Shown here piece after piece: positions 9,737 to 18,326 of a DNA stretch of 64,000 bases; position 1 is the stretch's first letter; every line of letters begins with the position of its first letter. The stretch covers positions 1-64,000 of the forward strand of contig NZ_CANLOB010000017.1 of NCBI RefSeq assembly GCF_947492815.1, given 5' to 3'. A program made the position numbers and the translations under genes. A model generated the notes under the pieces. The model was not told the origin of the DNA. It saw only the letters and a list, made by a program, of their open reading frames with translations, and ran no database searches. Source of the stretch: an uncultured Dokdonia sp. (GTDB lineage: Bacteria > Bacteroidota > Bacteroidia > Flavobacteriales > Flavobacteriaceae).

Positions 9737-10489
9737 ATGGGTTTTAAAAGTTTTATCGAAAAAATTAAAGAAAGTATGAAGCCAGCACCTTTTGATGCTT
9801 CAGCGTTTCAAGATCCGTTAGCAGATAAAACCGCTTGGCACCCACAAGCAAGAGGAGGCGCAAATTTTAAAACGCGTAAACTAAAAGAAATTTCATCATC
9901 AGAATTACATTATAAAGGTTCTGTAGGTGGATTATTATTTGCTTTAGTCTTCACTATAATGCCCTCTATCTTTGTTGTATTCTTTTTTAGTGGAGGTTTT
10001 TTTGAAACAGAAGGAGAGACTAAATATTTCTTCTTATTTATTTTAGTTTTTCCAGCAGTAGGGTTTTATCTAATGTATATACATCTACGCCCTGTTATTT
10101 TTGATAAACGTATAGGATATTTTTACAAAAGCTTTAAAAAACCTGTAAATAGTTTTCAGCGTACAAACAAAAAAAATCAAATAGAATTAGATACGATTGC
10201 TGCATTACAAATTATTTCTGAATATATAAGATCAAAGAACAGTAGTTATACAAGTTATGAGTTGAATTTTGTCTTTGAAGATGGTGAACGTTATAACGTC
10301 ATAGATCACGCTAAATATGAATCGATACAAAAAGAAGCCGTTATAATTGCTGAATTTTTAGGAGTTCCTTTGTGGGATGCCACAAATCTACAAACCTACC
10401 ATCCTACTCACAGGAAAAAAAGCATAGATACAGATACTCCCTACGATTCTGCAGGATATGACTCAACAAAACGATATCGAGATATGTAA
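9737..10489 (+). CDS. Two-pass membrane protein of unknown function
   Basis: 250 residues. An N-terminal soluble segment (about 1-60) is followed by two hydrophobic helices (about 65-86 and 96-116), and then by a cytoplasmic-looking domain containing DTIAALQIISEYI and YELNFVFEDGERYNVIDH, which resembles the soluble part of bacterial PH-like/DUF membrane proteins. It begins six bases after the uvrA stop and ends at a terminator, so it is the second gene of the uvrA transcript. No role in repair can be deduced. Confidence 0.75.
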   Translation: MGFKSFIEKIKESMKPAPFDASAFQDPLADKTAWHPQARGGANFKTRKLKEISSSELHYKGSVGGLLFALVFTIMPSIFVVFFFSGGFFETEGETKYFFLFILVFPAVGFYLMYIHLRPVIFDKRIGYFYKSFKKPVNSFQRTNKKNQIELDTIAALQIISEYIRSKNSSYTSYELNFVFEDGERYNVIDHAKYESIQKEAVIIAEFLGVPLWDATNLQTYHPTHRKKSIDTDTPYDSAGYDSTKRYRDM

Positions 10490-10496
10490 AAACTAA

Positions 10497-10536
10497 AAAC
10501 AGGAACAACTACATAATAGTGCCCCTGTTTCTTATT
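10497..10536. terminator. Terminator after the uvrA operon
   Basis: The arms AAACAGG (10497-10503) and CCTGTTT (10524-10530) are perfect complements, followed by a T-rich run. It may also stop the convergent peptide gene at 10562-10732. Confidence 0.65.
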
Positions 10537-10561
10537 TTTCTCTTTTATAAAGGTTAATAGT

Positions 10562-10732
10562 CTACCAAAACTGGCAATAATTATTGCTTCCGCAATATGT
10601 GTCACCAGGACCTAAAAATTCACAATAACAGTCTGAATTTCTCCAGCAATACCCATTATTAAACCCTCCTTGAATTTGTTCTTGTTCCTTCTTGCTTAAT
10701 GTAGCTCCTAGAGCTGAAATGTTTTTTAACAT
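10562..10732 (-). CDS. Double-glycine leader, Cys-rich small peptide (56 aa)
   Basis: Begins MLKNISALGATLSKKEQEQI followed by QGG, a typical double-glycine leader for C39 peptidase-containing ABC exporters, with the common L-S-x-x-E-Q-x-x-I-x-G-G pattern. The predicted mature part is 33 residues with five cysteines (CW, CYC, CGS, CQF) and many Gly, Asn and Tyr residues. It looks like a secreted bacteriocin-like or signalling peptide. No exporter or modification enzyme is nearby. A second peptide of the same class lies at 62153-62338. Confidence 0.75.
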   Translation of the reverse strand: MLKNISALGATLSKKEQEQIQGGFNNGYCWRNSDCYCEFLGPGDTYCGSNNYCQFW

Positions 10733-10883
10733 TGTATAAAATATTTATGGTTAATTTTCTAAAAAGGTAGTATTTGAGTCTTGTATAAAAAATAAACAAT
10801 ACCCTATTTCAAATAATTTAAGGTGCTACTTAAACGCTGTTAATTAACATTTTACAAAAATAATTTCATGCAAAAGCTACTAA

Positions 10884-10911
10884 TAAGTACGCTTTCATGA
10901 AAGCGTACTTA
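10884..10911. repeat. Palindrome variant with CATG centre (28 bp)
   Basis: Perfect 28-bp palindrome whose arms match the recurrent family (AAGTACGCTTTC) but whose centre is ATGA in place of GCGA, giving CATG instead of CGCG. It lies intergenically, upstream of the first T9SS-tailed gene. The change is symmetric, so self-complementarity is kept. Confidence 0.9.
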
Positions 10912-10956
10912 GCCATACTACAAAATAAACTACTCAAAAACTTGCAAGATTTTTAG

Positions 10957-10964
10957 TATCTTTA
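10957..10964 (+). promoter_or_regulatory. -7 box upstream of T9SS-tailed gene 1
   Basis: TATCTTTA, close to TAnnTTTG, lies 21 bases before the ATG. The sequence around it, TTTTTAGTATCTTTAAAATC, is repeated nearly unchanged upstream of the paralogue at 12135, so the promoter was probably duplicated with the gene. Confidence 0.45.
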
Positions 10965-10985
10965 AAATCAAACTATTATGTCTTT

Positions 10986-11873
10986 ATGAGAAAACTACTA
11001 CACATCATCCTACTACTATTCTTTACGACAACTATTGCTCAAAATTTCTCTATGATAGATCAAGGGAATAGGTGGACGGTAGAAATCAATCAGTTTTGTG
11101 GAGATCTTCCTGATTGTAATGATTTTGAAATTTCAGGATATAGAACCAATGGTGAAGAAGTTGTAAATGGAATCACATATACTATTATAGAGTTTTATAA
11201 TACTTTCTCTGATCAATGGCAGCTTTCTAGTTATTTAAGAGAAGAAGGACCTATGATTTATATCTTACGACCAAATCAGGATGAAGAATCGGTACTATAT
11301 GATTTTACACTGGAAGTTGGTGATGCTTCAACTTTAATTATAGTAGAAGATACAAATCAGAATGGAGTTGCAGATGTCACAGCAGTCACCACAGAATTTA
11401 TAGCAGGAGAAATGCGTAAAGTAATCACATTTGATGTTCCAGCTCCTGATTCTTCTATTTCTGATTTTGAGCAATGGATTGAAGGTATAGGATCTACTAC
11501 TAATTTGATACTTCCGTTTCAGAGTGTAATAGATGCTGGTTATAATTTAGGCTGTTTTGGTAATGGAGCCTCTTTTTTTACTTTCAGTGAAGAGGGAGAT
11601 TGCAGTTTACTAAACATCCCGGAAACTACCAATATCACAACTTTATTAACTCCTAATCCTGTTACTGAGCAATCTCAACTCACAATCAGTAATTTTAAAA
11701 ATAACACATCTATAACATTTTATAATCTGCTAGGACAATTTATAGCTCAAAAAGAAATCACAAATAGTACGATGAATATCAATCACATTGATTTTCCATC
11801 TTCTGGTATTTATCTCTATCAAATAATACAAGACAATATGATTGTAGATACTCAAAAGTTTATGGTGAAATAA
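10986..11873 (+). CDS. Secreted protein with T9SS type A sorting domain (paralogue 1)
   Basis: 295 residues. Signal peptide MRKLLHIILLLFFTTTIAQ, a central domain of about 200 residues with no recognised fold, and a C-terminal sorting domain from about 220 (LTPNPVTEQSQLTISNF through YQIIQDNMIVDTQKFMVK) that directs export through the type IX secretion system. The gene at 12135-13031 is a tandem paralogue with the same layout (ITDQGNRW/ITDQGNKW opening, YRTNGE, FIAGE/QxRKVITFDV, WIEGIGS). The passenger domain is well diverged while the tail is nearly identical. Confidence 0.85.
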   Translation: MRKLLHIILLLFFTTTIAQNFSMIDQGNRWTVEINQFCGDLPDCNDFEISGYRTNGEEVVNGITYTIIEFYNTFSDQWQLSSYLREEGPMIYILRPNQDEESVLYDFTLEVGDASTLIIVEDTNQNGVADVTAVTTEFIAGEMRKVITFDVPAPDSSISDFEQWIEGIGSTTNLILPFQSVIDAGYNLGCFGNGASFFTFSEEGDCSLLNIPETTNITTLLTPNPVTEQSQLTISNFKNNTSITFYNLLGQFIAQKEITNSTMNINHIDFPSSGIYLYQIIQDNMIVDTQKFMVK

Positions 11874-11904
11874 TTGTTGGTCGCTTTTAAGTACATATTC
11901 TTGG

Positions 11905-11924
11905 TACGCTTTCGCGAAAGCGTA
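11905..11924. repeat. CGCG palindrome copy 3 (intergenic)
   Basis: Perfect 20-bp palindrome TACGCTTTCGCGAAAGCGTA between the two T9SS-tailed paralogues, 31 bases after the first stop. Confidence 0.95.
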
Positions 11925-11945
11925 TATATCCGTAAAATAAAAGGT

Positions 11946-12045
11946 ATTAAACCAAGATCTCGCTAGATACTGATACTCAAACGAGTTCAATAAAAGCGAG
12001 ATTAGCCTGCCTGATGGTAGAGTCAGGTTCAACTATCTGTTTTGT
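11946..12045. repeat. Two-hairpin dispersed repeat, copy 1
   Basis: About 100 bases that recur at 34053-34146 with roughly 75% identity. Hairpin 1 pairs ATCTCGCT (11957-11964) with AGCGAGAT (11995-12002), with a smaller ACTC/GAGT stem inside its loop. Hairpin 2 pairs CCTGA with TCAGG. The element lies between genes and has no ORF of its own. It could be an RNA structure, a REP-like element or a protein-binding site. Confidence 0.75.
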
Positions 12046-12134
12046 ATGCGTCTTACAGACTTCACAAAATAGTGTTTCACTAATAACTTGTTTTCATTTT
12101 TTTAGTACTTTTAAAATCATATAATTACTTGATC

Positions 12135-13031
12135 ATGAAAAAACTACTACGCATCATTGTATTGTTTTCGTTTACAATAAGTATTTCACAAGAGCTATCA
12201 ATAACAGATCAGGGAAATAAATGGGGGTATTTATCTGAAGATCCGTTATGTGATCCAACTGACCCATATAATGGAGATTGTATTCAATTCTTTTTAGATA
12301 TATATCGAATTAATGGAGAAACAGAAATTAATGGTATTGCTTATAAAATAATGGAACGCGCTTCTGCTATAAATCCAACATGGACATTTTCAACTTTCAT
12401 TAGAGAAGAGGAAGGGGTTGTCTATACATACTCAGAAGCTAATGGGGAAATGATCTTATACAACTTTAATTTAGAAGTTGGAGATTTTCTAGATGTTGGC
12501 TATGGAGGGGATTGTTTTTATGATGACAATGGAAATGGATATGCAGATGTCATTGATGTATCAACACAATTTATTGCTGGTCAAAACCGAAAAGTAATTA
12601 CTTTTGATGTTCAAAATGAACAATGGATAGAAGGCATTGGGTCTAATGTAAGTTTCTTTTCTCATTTTCAGGTATACTGTGATTTTGGAGAAACTATTAG
12701 TTGTTTTAATAATGGAGAAGAAGAAATTTTCTCTTTTTTTGAAATTAATGGAGAATGTTCAGAGTTATTAAATATTCCTGAAGTTTCTAAAGTAACGACC
12801 TCACTAACCCCTAACCCTATCACAGAGCAATCTACGGTAACCATCAATAACTTCCAAAGTAACACCACGATCTCATTTTATAACATTTTAGGACAATTTA
12901 TAACTCAAAAAGAAATCACAAATAGTACGATGAATATCAATCGTACTGATTTTCCATCTTCTGGTATTTATTTCTATCAAATAACGCAAAATAATGTGAT
13001 TATAGATACTCAAAAGTTTATGGTGAAATAA
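12135..13031 (+). CDS. Secreted protein with T9SS type A sorting domain (paralogue 2)
   Basis: 298 residues counted from the ATG at 12135, which gives the usual MKK signal peptide; an ATG at 12129 adds two residues. Layout as in the gene at 10986: signal peptide, passenger domain, then a sorting tail from about 225 (LTPNPITEQSTVTINNF). The passenger shares only scattered motifs with its paralogue, but the last roughly 150 bases are over 90% identical at DNA level, including third positions. This suggests recent exchange between the two tails. Two cysteines in the passenger (DPLCDPTDPYNGDC) may form a disulfide. Confidence 0.85.
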   Translation: MKKLLRIIVLFSFTISISQELSITDQGNKWGYLSEDPLCDPTDPYNGDCIQFFLDIYRINGETEINGIAYKIMERASAINPTWTFSTFIREEEGVVYTYSEANGEMILYNFNLEVGDFLDVGYGGDCFYDDNGNGYADVIDVSTQFIAGQNRKVITFDVQNEQWIEGIGSNVSFFSHFQVYCDFGETISCFNNGEEEIFSFFEINGECSELLNIPEVSKVTTSLTPNPITEQSTVTINNFQSNTTISFYNILGQFITQKEITNSTMNINRTDFPSSGIYFYQITQNNVIIDTQKFMVK

Positions 13032-13106
13032 CTGCTGTTCACTTTTAGGTACAGATGCTAGTCTGCTTTCATACTTCGACATTGCTTAGCATAAACTTCT
13101 TCGTCT

Positions 13107-13126
13107 CTTTGTTTCGCGAAAGCGTA
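13107..13126. repeat. Degraded palindrome copy (right half intact)
   Basis: TTTCGCGAAAGCGTA is intact on the right side, but the left arm has lost its match (CTTTG in place of ACGC). It ends 8 bases before a TATCTTTA box (13135-13142) upstream of the gene at 13159. Confidence 0.75.
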
Positions 13127-13158
13127 TGATACCTTATCTTTAGAGCAAAACCAACGAT

Positions 13159-14334
13159 ATGCGCATTTTAGCACCACTACTCTTCTGTTCGTTTTTTGCT
13201 ATAGCACAATCAAATACAGAAGTCTACTTATTTAACATCATTCCTGAAGAAAATACAGTTACCCTTACCAACCAACAGAATATATCCAATAATGATGGAT
13301 ACGATAACCAACCCTCATTTTATAATGATAACCAAGTCTTATTTGCCAGTACCCGTAATGGTCAAACAGATATAGCTAGTTATTCTATAAAAGATGGAAA
13401 AGTACGATGGATCAATGATACAGGATTTGGAAGTGAGTACTCCCCTACCAAAATTCCTAACCAAAAAGCAGTTTCATCCATTCGGTTAGACACAACAGGC
13501 TTACAACGTTTGTACAGTTATGATTTTAAAACAGGCAAAAACAAAGAAATTATAAAAGGCCTAGTGATAGGGTATCACACATGGTATTCTAAAGATATTC
13601 TTATCTCTTCTGTACTTGCCGATGGCGGTTTAGATCTAGTCGTTTCTAATCTAAAAGATGGTACAAACTATACGCAACAAAAGAAAATTGGTCGTTCGCT
13701 ACATAAAATTCCAAATTCTAATCTAATCAGTTATATCAGTAAAGAAAACGAAAAATGGGAAATTAAATCATTAAACCCAATAACGGGTGCAACCCAAAAA
13801 ATTATTGAAACAGTTCCTGAAGCAGAAGATATGTGCTGGCTCAATAACGGAACTATTCTAATGCCTAAAGGAAATATACTTTATGCATTTAATCCCACAA
13901 CAGATACGCGATGGAAAATACTTACAAGTTTTCAAGATCCAAACCTCTATAATATTACAAGAGTTGCTACAAATCCAACATCTACCCTACTCGCTGTAGT
14001 TTCTGATATATCCCCAGAAGTTATTATCAAAAAACAACTAGACGCTTATAATGCAAGAGACATTGAAGCATTCTTAGCAACCTATAGCAATAACGCACAA
14101 CTCTTTGATTTTCCTGATAAAAAAACGAATGAAGGAAAACAAGAACTACGTACTATATTTGATGCATTCTTTAAAAGAACCCCTGATTTACACGTCGAAA
14201 TAAAAAATAGAATTATCATAGGCAATAAAGTAATAGACGAAGAATATGTTACTGCCAACGGAAACAATTTTAACGCAGTCGCTATATACGAAGTGCAAAA
14301 TGGAAAAATTACTAAAGTAACTTTTATTAGATAA
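13159..14334 (+). CDS. Exported beta-propeller protein fused to an NTF2/SnoaL-like domain
   Basis: 391 residues. Signal peptide MRILAPLLFCSFFAIAQ. Residues about 35-290 contain TolB/WD40-like blade repeats (DNQPSFYNDNQVLFASTRNG, followed by variants). Residues about 295-391 form a SnoaL/NTF2-like domain (KKQLDAYNARDIEAFLATY, ending NGKITKVTFIR). The fusion is unusual; the propeller may bind a ligand while the small domain is of a fold often used for steroid- or ketone-like substrates. Stops ten bases before the CBM9-like lipoprotein gene, so the two form an operon. Confidence 0.8.
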   Translation: MRILAPLLFCSFFAIAQSNTEVYLFNIIPEENTVTLTNQQNISNNDGYDNQPSFYNDNQVLFASTRNGQTDIASYSIKDGKVRWINDTGFGSEYSPTKIPNQKAVSSIRLDTTGLQRLYSYDFKTGKNKEIIKGLVIGYHTWYSKDILISSVLADGGLDLVVSNLKDGTNYTQQKKIGRSLHKIPNSNLISYISKENEKWEIKSLNPITGATQKIIETVPEAEDMCWLNNGTILMPKGNILYAFNPTTDTRWKILTSFQDPNLYNITRVATNPTSTLLAVVSDISPEVIIKKQLDAYNARDIEAFLATYSNNAQLFDFPDKKTNEGKQELRTIFDAFFKRTPDLHVEIKNRIIIGNKVIDEEYVTANGNNFNAVAIYEVQNGKITKVTFIR

Positions 14335-14344
14335 CCAATACCCA

Positions 14345-15121
14345 ATGAAAAAAACACTTATACTCTTAATAAGTATTACAATACTACTAAGCTGTAAAAC
14401 AGACAAAAAAACACCTGAGAAAGAAGTATTCTTACCGAAAACAGATCATCAACTCAGACAAGTAACCAAAGCTATTATTACGCCTACTATTGATGGTATT
14501 GCTGATGACCCTGCATGGGAAAGTATTCCTTGGAATCCATTAGACCAACGATGGCTAGGAGAAGCATACAATAAAGAAGACTTCTCAGGACGTTATAAAC
14601 TCACTTGGACACCCGAAGCACTTTATCTTATTGCAGAAATAAAAGATGATATTATATATGATCAACATGAAGACCCACTTACCTTATGGTGGGATGATGA
14701 CTGCTTAGAAATATTTGTAGATGCCGATAATTCTGGTGGCGGACATCAATACACGCACAATGCATTTGCTTACCACGTAGCATTAGATGGCAATGTAGTA
14801 GATATGGCTCCTGGAGAAGTGCCTACCTTATATAACAGTCATGTCAATTCTGCCCGAAAAGTAAATGGAACAACAACACTATGGGAATGTAAGATTCTTG
14901 TGTATGAAGATACCTATGTAGATCATACTGCTAATGAAGCAAAAATATTAGCACCAAATCAAAAAATAGGATTTGCACTCGCCTATTGTGATAATGATAC
15001 CAGTGAACAACGTGAGAACTTTATAGGATCTGTAGCTGTTCAAGGAGAAGATAAAAATAGAGGATGGATAGATGCAGGTATTTTTGGCACTATTCAACTC
15101 ACCGAAAAAGTGGCAGAATAA
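14345..15121 (+). CDS. Lipoprotein with a CBM9-like carbohydrate-binding domain
   Basis: 258 residues. Lipoprotein signal MKKTLILLISITILLSC with the acylated cysteine at 17. The rest is one CBM9-like (DUF1083-type) domain: ITPTIDGIADDPAWESIPW, then LTWTPEALYLIAEIKDD and WWDDDCLEIFVDADNSGG, and the closing ENFIGSVAVQGEDKNRGWIDAG. Such domains bind xylan or other glycans, often at the outer membrane. No polysaccharide-utilisation genes are adjacent, so the ligand is unclear. Confidence 0.85.
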   Translation: MKKTLILLISITILLSCKTDKKTPEKEVFLPKTDHQLRQVTKAIITPTIDGIADDPAWESIPWNPLDQRWLGEAYNKEDFSGRYKLTWTPEALYLIAEIKDDIIYDQHEDPLTLWWDDDCLEIFVDADNSGGGHQYTHNAFAYHVALDGNVVDMAPGEVPTLYNSHVNSARKVNGTTTLWECKILVYEDTYVDHTANEAKILAPNQKIGFALAYCDNDTSEQRENFIGSVAVQGEDKNRGWIDAGIFGTIQLTEKVAE

Positions 15122-15148
15122 TTCTTAAAATTTTGTTACAAAACTTAT

Positions 15149-15186
15149 AAATACCTCTCTAACGCTTATTTTAGGGAGGTATTTTA
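15149..15186 (+). terminator. Terminator after the CBM9-like gene
   Basis: AAATACCTC pairs with GAGGTATTT and an internal CTAA with TTAG; the hairpin ends in a short T-rich stretch. Confidence 0.65.
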
Positions 15187-15202
15187 TTATAAACTCATCA
15201 CC

Positions 15203-16570
15203 ATGCAACAAAAACCAGTACATCCCTTCAAAACAATACTTTCATTTACTTTTCTATTTTTCCTTCTAGCGTCTTTGAGCTTAACAGCACAAACAGATAC
15301 TCGTATCTATGATATTATAGATGCTGTCTCTGCAGATAGAATTAAAGACGATGTAAAGACATTAGCCGATTTTGGGACACGTCATACCTTAAGTGATACC
15401 ATATCGCAAACACGAGGCATTGGAGCCGCTCGCAGGTGGATTAAAGGGCAATTTGAAGCCACTTCTAAAGAATGCAATGGTTGCTTAGAAGTTTTTTATC
15501 AAAAAGATTTGGTAGAAAAAGGTCGTAACGGACGTATAGTAAAAGATGTAGAAGTTGTAAATGTGGTTGCCATACAACGTGGTACAAAATACCCTAACCG
15601 TTATATTATCATGAGTGGTGATATAGATAGTCGCGTATCTGATCCTACAGATTATACTTCAGACTCGCCAGGCGCTAATGATAATGCCAGCGGAATGGCA
15701 GGAACCATAGAAGCTGCACGTGTGCTTTCAAAATATACATTTGAAAATAGTATTATTTATGTAGGCCTTTCGGGAGAAGAACAAGGGTTATTTGGAGGTC
15801 AAGGTTTGGCCGCTTTCGCGAAAGCAAATAATTGGGACATCATCGGTATATTAAATAATGATATGATCGGAAATATTACAGGCGTAGATGGTGTTATCGA
15901 TAACCGAAGCTTCCGAATCTTTTCAGAACCTGTACCTCCTACCGAAACAGAAAGACAACGTCGCGCACGTCGTTTTTATGGAGGTGAAGTAGACGGTATC
16001 TCACGCCAATTAGCACGTTATATCCATAAAAATGTAAAAACATATATGCCCGAAATGAATCCTATGATGATTTATCGTTTAGATCGTTTTGGTCGTGGTG
16101 GTCACCACCGCCCTTTTAATGATGCTGGTTTTGCAGGTATTCGAATCATGGAAGCACATGAAAATTATACACAACAACACCAAGATATCCGTACCGAAAA
16201 TGGAATCAATTATGGAGATACTTTTGAACATGTAAATTTTGACTATGCAGCAAAACTTACAGCGGTAAATGCAATTAATCTCGCTAGTATTGCTTGGGCA
16301 CCACCATCTCCAGGAATTGTAGGTATTGGTGGAATTGTACAACCAAGTGCTAAATTTGAATGGAGTCCTGTAGAAGGAGCCGTAGCGTATAAGATTTACT
16401 GGAGAGATACTACCTCTCCTACATGGGATAATGCACGCCTTGTAGGAAACGTCACTAAATATACATTAGAAGGAATTGTAGTAGATAACTTCTTTTTTGG
16501 CGTCGCAGCTATAGGAAAAGATGGACATGAGAGCATCGTAACGTTTCCGAATAATATTATTAGGAATTAA
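15203..16570 (+). CDS. Exported M28-family zinc peptidase with a C-terminal fibronectin III-like domain
   Basis: 455 residues with an N-terminal signal (TILSFTFLFFLLASLSLTAQ). Metal-ligand motifs of the M28 family are visible: SPGANDNASG (Asp160), SGEEQGLFG (Glu192/193), NNDMIGN (Asp220) and a late RIMEAHENY His. The first ligand motif, normally HxD, reads GDIDSR (Asp140, Asp142), so His is replaced by Asp. Residues about 365-455 form a fibronectin III-like domain (FEWSPVEGAVAYKIYWRD). The palindrome encodes AFAKA at 204-208. Probably a periplasmic or secreted aminopeptidase. Confidence 0.85.
   Translation: MQQKPVHPFKTILSFTFLFFLLASLSLTAQTDTRIYDIIDAVSADRIKDDVKTLADFGTRHTLSDTISQTRGIGAARRWIKGQFEATSKECNGCLEVFYQKDLVEKGRNGRIVKDVEVVNVVAIQRGTKYPNRYIIMSGDIDSRVSDPTDYTSDSPGANDNASGMAGTIEAARVLSKYTFENSIIYVGLSGEEQGLFGGQGLAAFAKANNWDIIGILNNDMIGNITGVDGVIDNRSFRIFSEPVPPTETERQRRARRFYGGEVDGISRQLARYIHKNVKTYMPEMNPMMIYRLDRFGRGGHHRPFNDAGFAGIRIMEAHENYTQQHQDIRTENGINYGDTFEHVNFDYAAKLTAVNAINLASIAWAPPSPGIVGIGGIVQPSAKFEWSPVEGAVAYKIYWRDTTSPTWDNARLVGNVTKYTLEGIVVDNFFFGVAAIGKDGHESIVTFPNNIIRN
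15811..15826. repeat. CGCG palindrome copy 4 (in M28 gene, AFAKA frame)
   Basis: 14-bp core GCTTTCGCGAAAGC at 15812-15825, encoding A-F-A-K-A within the peptidase. Confidence 0.95.
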
Positions 16571-16597
16571 AGTGTAAAATCTTAATGTCTGTTATCC

Positions 16598-16624
16598 GTT
16601 ATATGTTATTCGTTAACATATAAC
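16598..16624. terminator. 11-bp hairpin between the M28 and M1 peptidase genes
   Basis: GTTATATGTTA pairs perfectly with TAACATATAAC around a TTCGT loop. There is no T-run after it, so it may be a processing or pausing hairpin rather than an intrinsic terminator. Confidence 0.5.
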
Positions 16625-16676
16625 AATTAACCAGTAACTATTAACTTTACCATTTTAAATATATAAAAGCATCCTA

Positions 16677-18302
16677 ATGAAATACATCATCATTCTATTC
16701 CTATGTATATCCACGAGTGCATCGAGCCAAAAACTCACGAGAGAAGATACCCTACGTGGTTCTATAACACCAGAACGCGCATGGTGGGATCTTAATCATT
16801 ATGACTTATCAGTAGATGTACATCCAGATACACAACTTATCCTAGGAACAAATGAGATCACCTATACGGTACTTGAAGAAGGGAAAGACGAGCTACAAAT
16901 AGATTTACAAGCACCTATGGAACTTACTTCTATTGTTCAAGATGGGATTGCTTTACATGTACGTCATGACGGAAATGCGCATTTTATACAACTAAAAAAA
17001 CAACAACAAAAAGGAGCTATTAACACATTGGTTCTAGGTTTTGAGGGGCAGCCTCGTAAAGCAAAAAATGCGCCTTGGGATGGTGGTTTTTCGTGGAAAA
17101 AAGATACAAAAGGACGTCCATTTATTGCAACTTCAAATCAAGCAATCGGCGCCAGTGTATGGTGGCCAAATAAAGATCATAACTATGACGAAGTAGATAG
17201 CTTAGATATACATGTTACCGTACCTAAAGACTTAGTAGATGTATCAAATGGTCGTTTGGTAGGTATTGACTCTACCACTACTACAAAAACGTATCACTGG
17301 ACTGTTAAAAATCCTATTAACAGCTATGGCGTTAATCTTAACATTGGGACATACACACACTTTAAAGAAGTATACCAAGGTGAAAATGGTGCATTAGATA
17401 TGGACTACTGGGTGATTGAAGGAAATGAAGAAAAAGCCAAAGAACAATTTAAACAAGCCCCTATGATGATGAAGGCGTTTGAGCATTGGTTTGGCCCCTA
17501 TCCTTTTTATGAAGATAGCTATAAGCTTGTAGAAGCACCCTATTTAGGAATGGAACACCAAAGTTCTGTCACCTATGGAAACAAGTATCAAAATGGATAT
17601 TTAGGTCGGGACCTTTCTAAAACAGATTGGGGATTAAAATTCGATTTTATTATCATACATGAGTCTGGACATGAGTGGTTTGCAAATAACATTACCTCAA
17701 AAGATGTTGCTGATATGTGGATACATGAAAGCTTCACCAATTATTCAGAGAGTTTATATTTAGACTATCATTTTGGAAAACAAGCCGCTTCAGAATATGT
17801 CATAGGTACCCGAAAGCTTATTCAAAATGACAGACCTATAATTGGCATCTATGACGTACGAAAAACTGGAAGTGGTACTGATATGTATTACAAAGGCGGA
17901 AACATGCTACATATGCTTAGAACCTTAGTAGAAGATGATGAACTTTGGCGTACTACCCTACGAGGACTCAACACCAAATTCTGCCATCAAACGGTCACCA
18001 CCAAACAAGTAGAAAACTATTTAAGTAGAACACTCAAAAAAGATCTCAACGCATTTTTTAATCAGTATCTACGTACCACAAAAATTCCTGTACTGGAATA
18101 TCAAAAAAACCGTAATAAAATAACTTTCCGATATAGTAATGCTGTAAATGGCTTTGATATGCCTATACAACTTGTGATTAACGGAGAAAAACAATGGGTA
18201 TATCCTTCTAAACAATGGCGTACCTATAAAGCAGATACTAAAATCAAAAGCTTAAAAATAGCAGACGATTTCTATGTAGCGTTAAAAAAGATAAACCCAT
18301 AA
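16677..18302 (+). CDS. Exported M1-family metallopeptidase
   Basis: 541 residues. Signal peptide MKYIIILFLCISTSASSQ. The zinc site is HESGH at 328-332 with the third ligand Glu351 in WIHESFTNYSESLY. The substrate-binding GxMEN motif appears as GMEHQS at 291-296, so the usual Asn is His. Shorter than full aminopeptidase N, lacking the large C-terminal domain, which is common for Bacteroidetes M1 proteins. Probably trims peptides in the periplasm or at the cell surface, along with the neighbouring M28 enzyme. Confidence 0.9.
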   Translation: MKYIIILFLCISTSASSQKLTREDTLRGSITPERAWWDLNHYDLSVDVHPDTQLILGTNEITYTVLEEGKDELQIDLQAPMELTSIVQDGIALHVRHDGNAHFIQLKKQQQKGAINTLVLGFEGQPRKAKNAPWDGGFSWKKDTKGRPFIATSNQAIGASVWWPNKDHNYDEVDSLDIHVTVPKDLVDVSNGRLVGIDSTTTTKTYHWTVKNPINSYGVNLNIGTYTHFKEVYQGENGALDMDYWVIEGNEEKAKEQFKQAPMMMKAFEHWFGPYPFYEDSYKLVEAPYLGMEHQSSVTYGNKYQNGYLGRDLSKTDWGLKFDFIIIHESGHEWFANNITSKDVADMWIHESFTNYSESLYLDYHFGKQAASEYVIGTRKLIQNDRPIIGIYDVRKTGSGTDMYYKGGNMLHMLRTLVEDDELWRTTLRGLNTKFCHQTVTTKQVENYLSRTLKKDLNAFFNQYLRTTKIPVLEYQKNRNKITFRYSNAVNGFDMPIQLVINGEKQWVYPSKQWRTYKADTKIKSLKIADDFYVALKKINP

Positions 18303-18326
18303 GATAAATCCTAAAAACGTAAACGT

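Noticed and set aside
11730..12032. 100-codon minus-strand ORF across the repeat element and T9SS tail
   Set aside because: It overlaps the real sorting tail antisense and the non-coding repeat; a matching shadow occurs opposite the paralogue.
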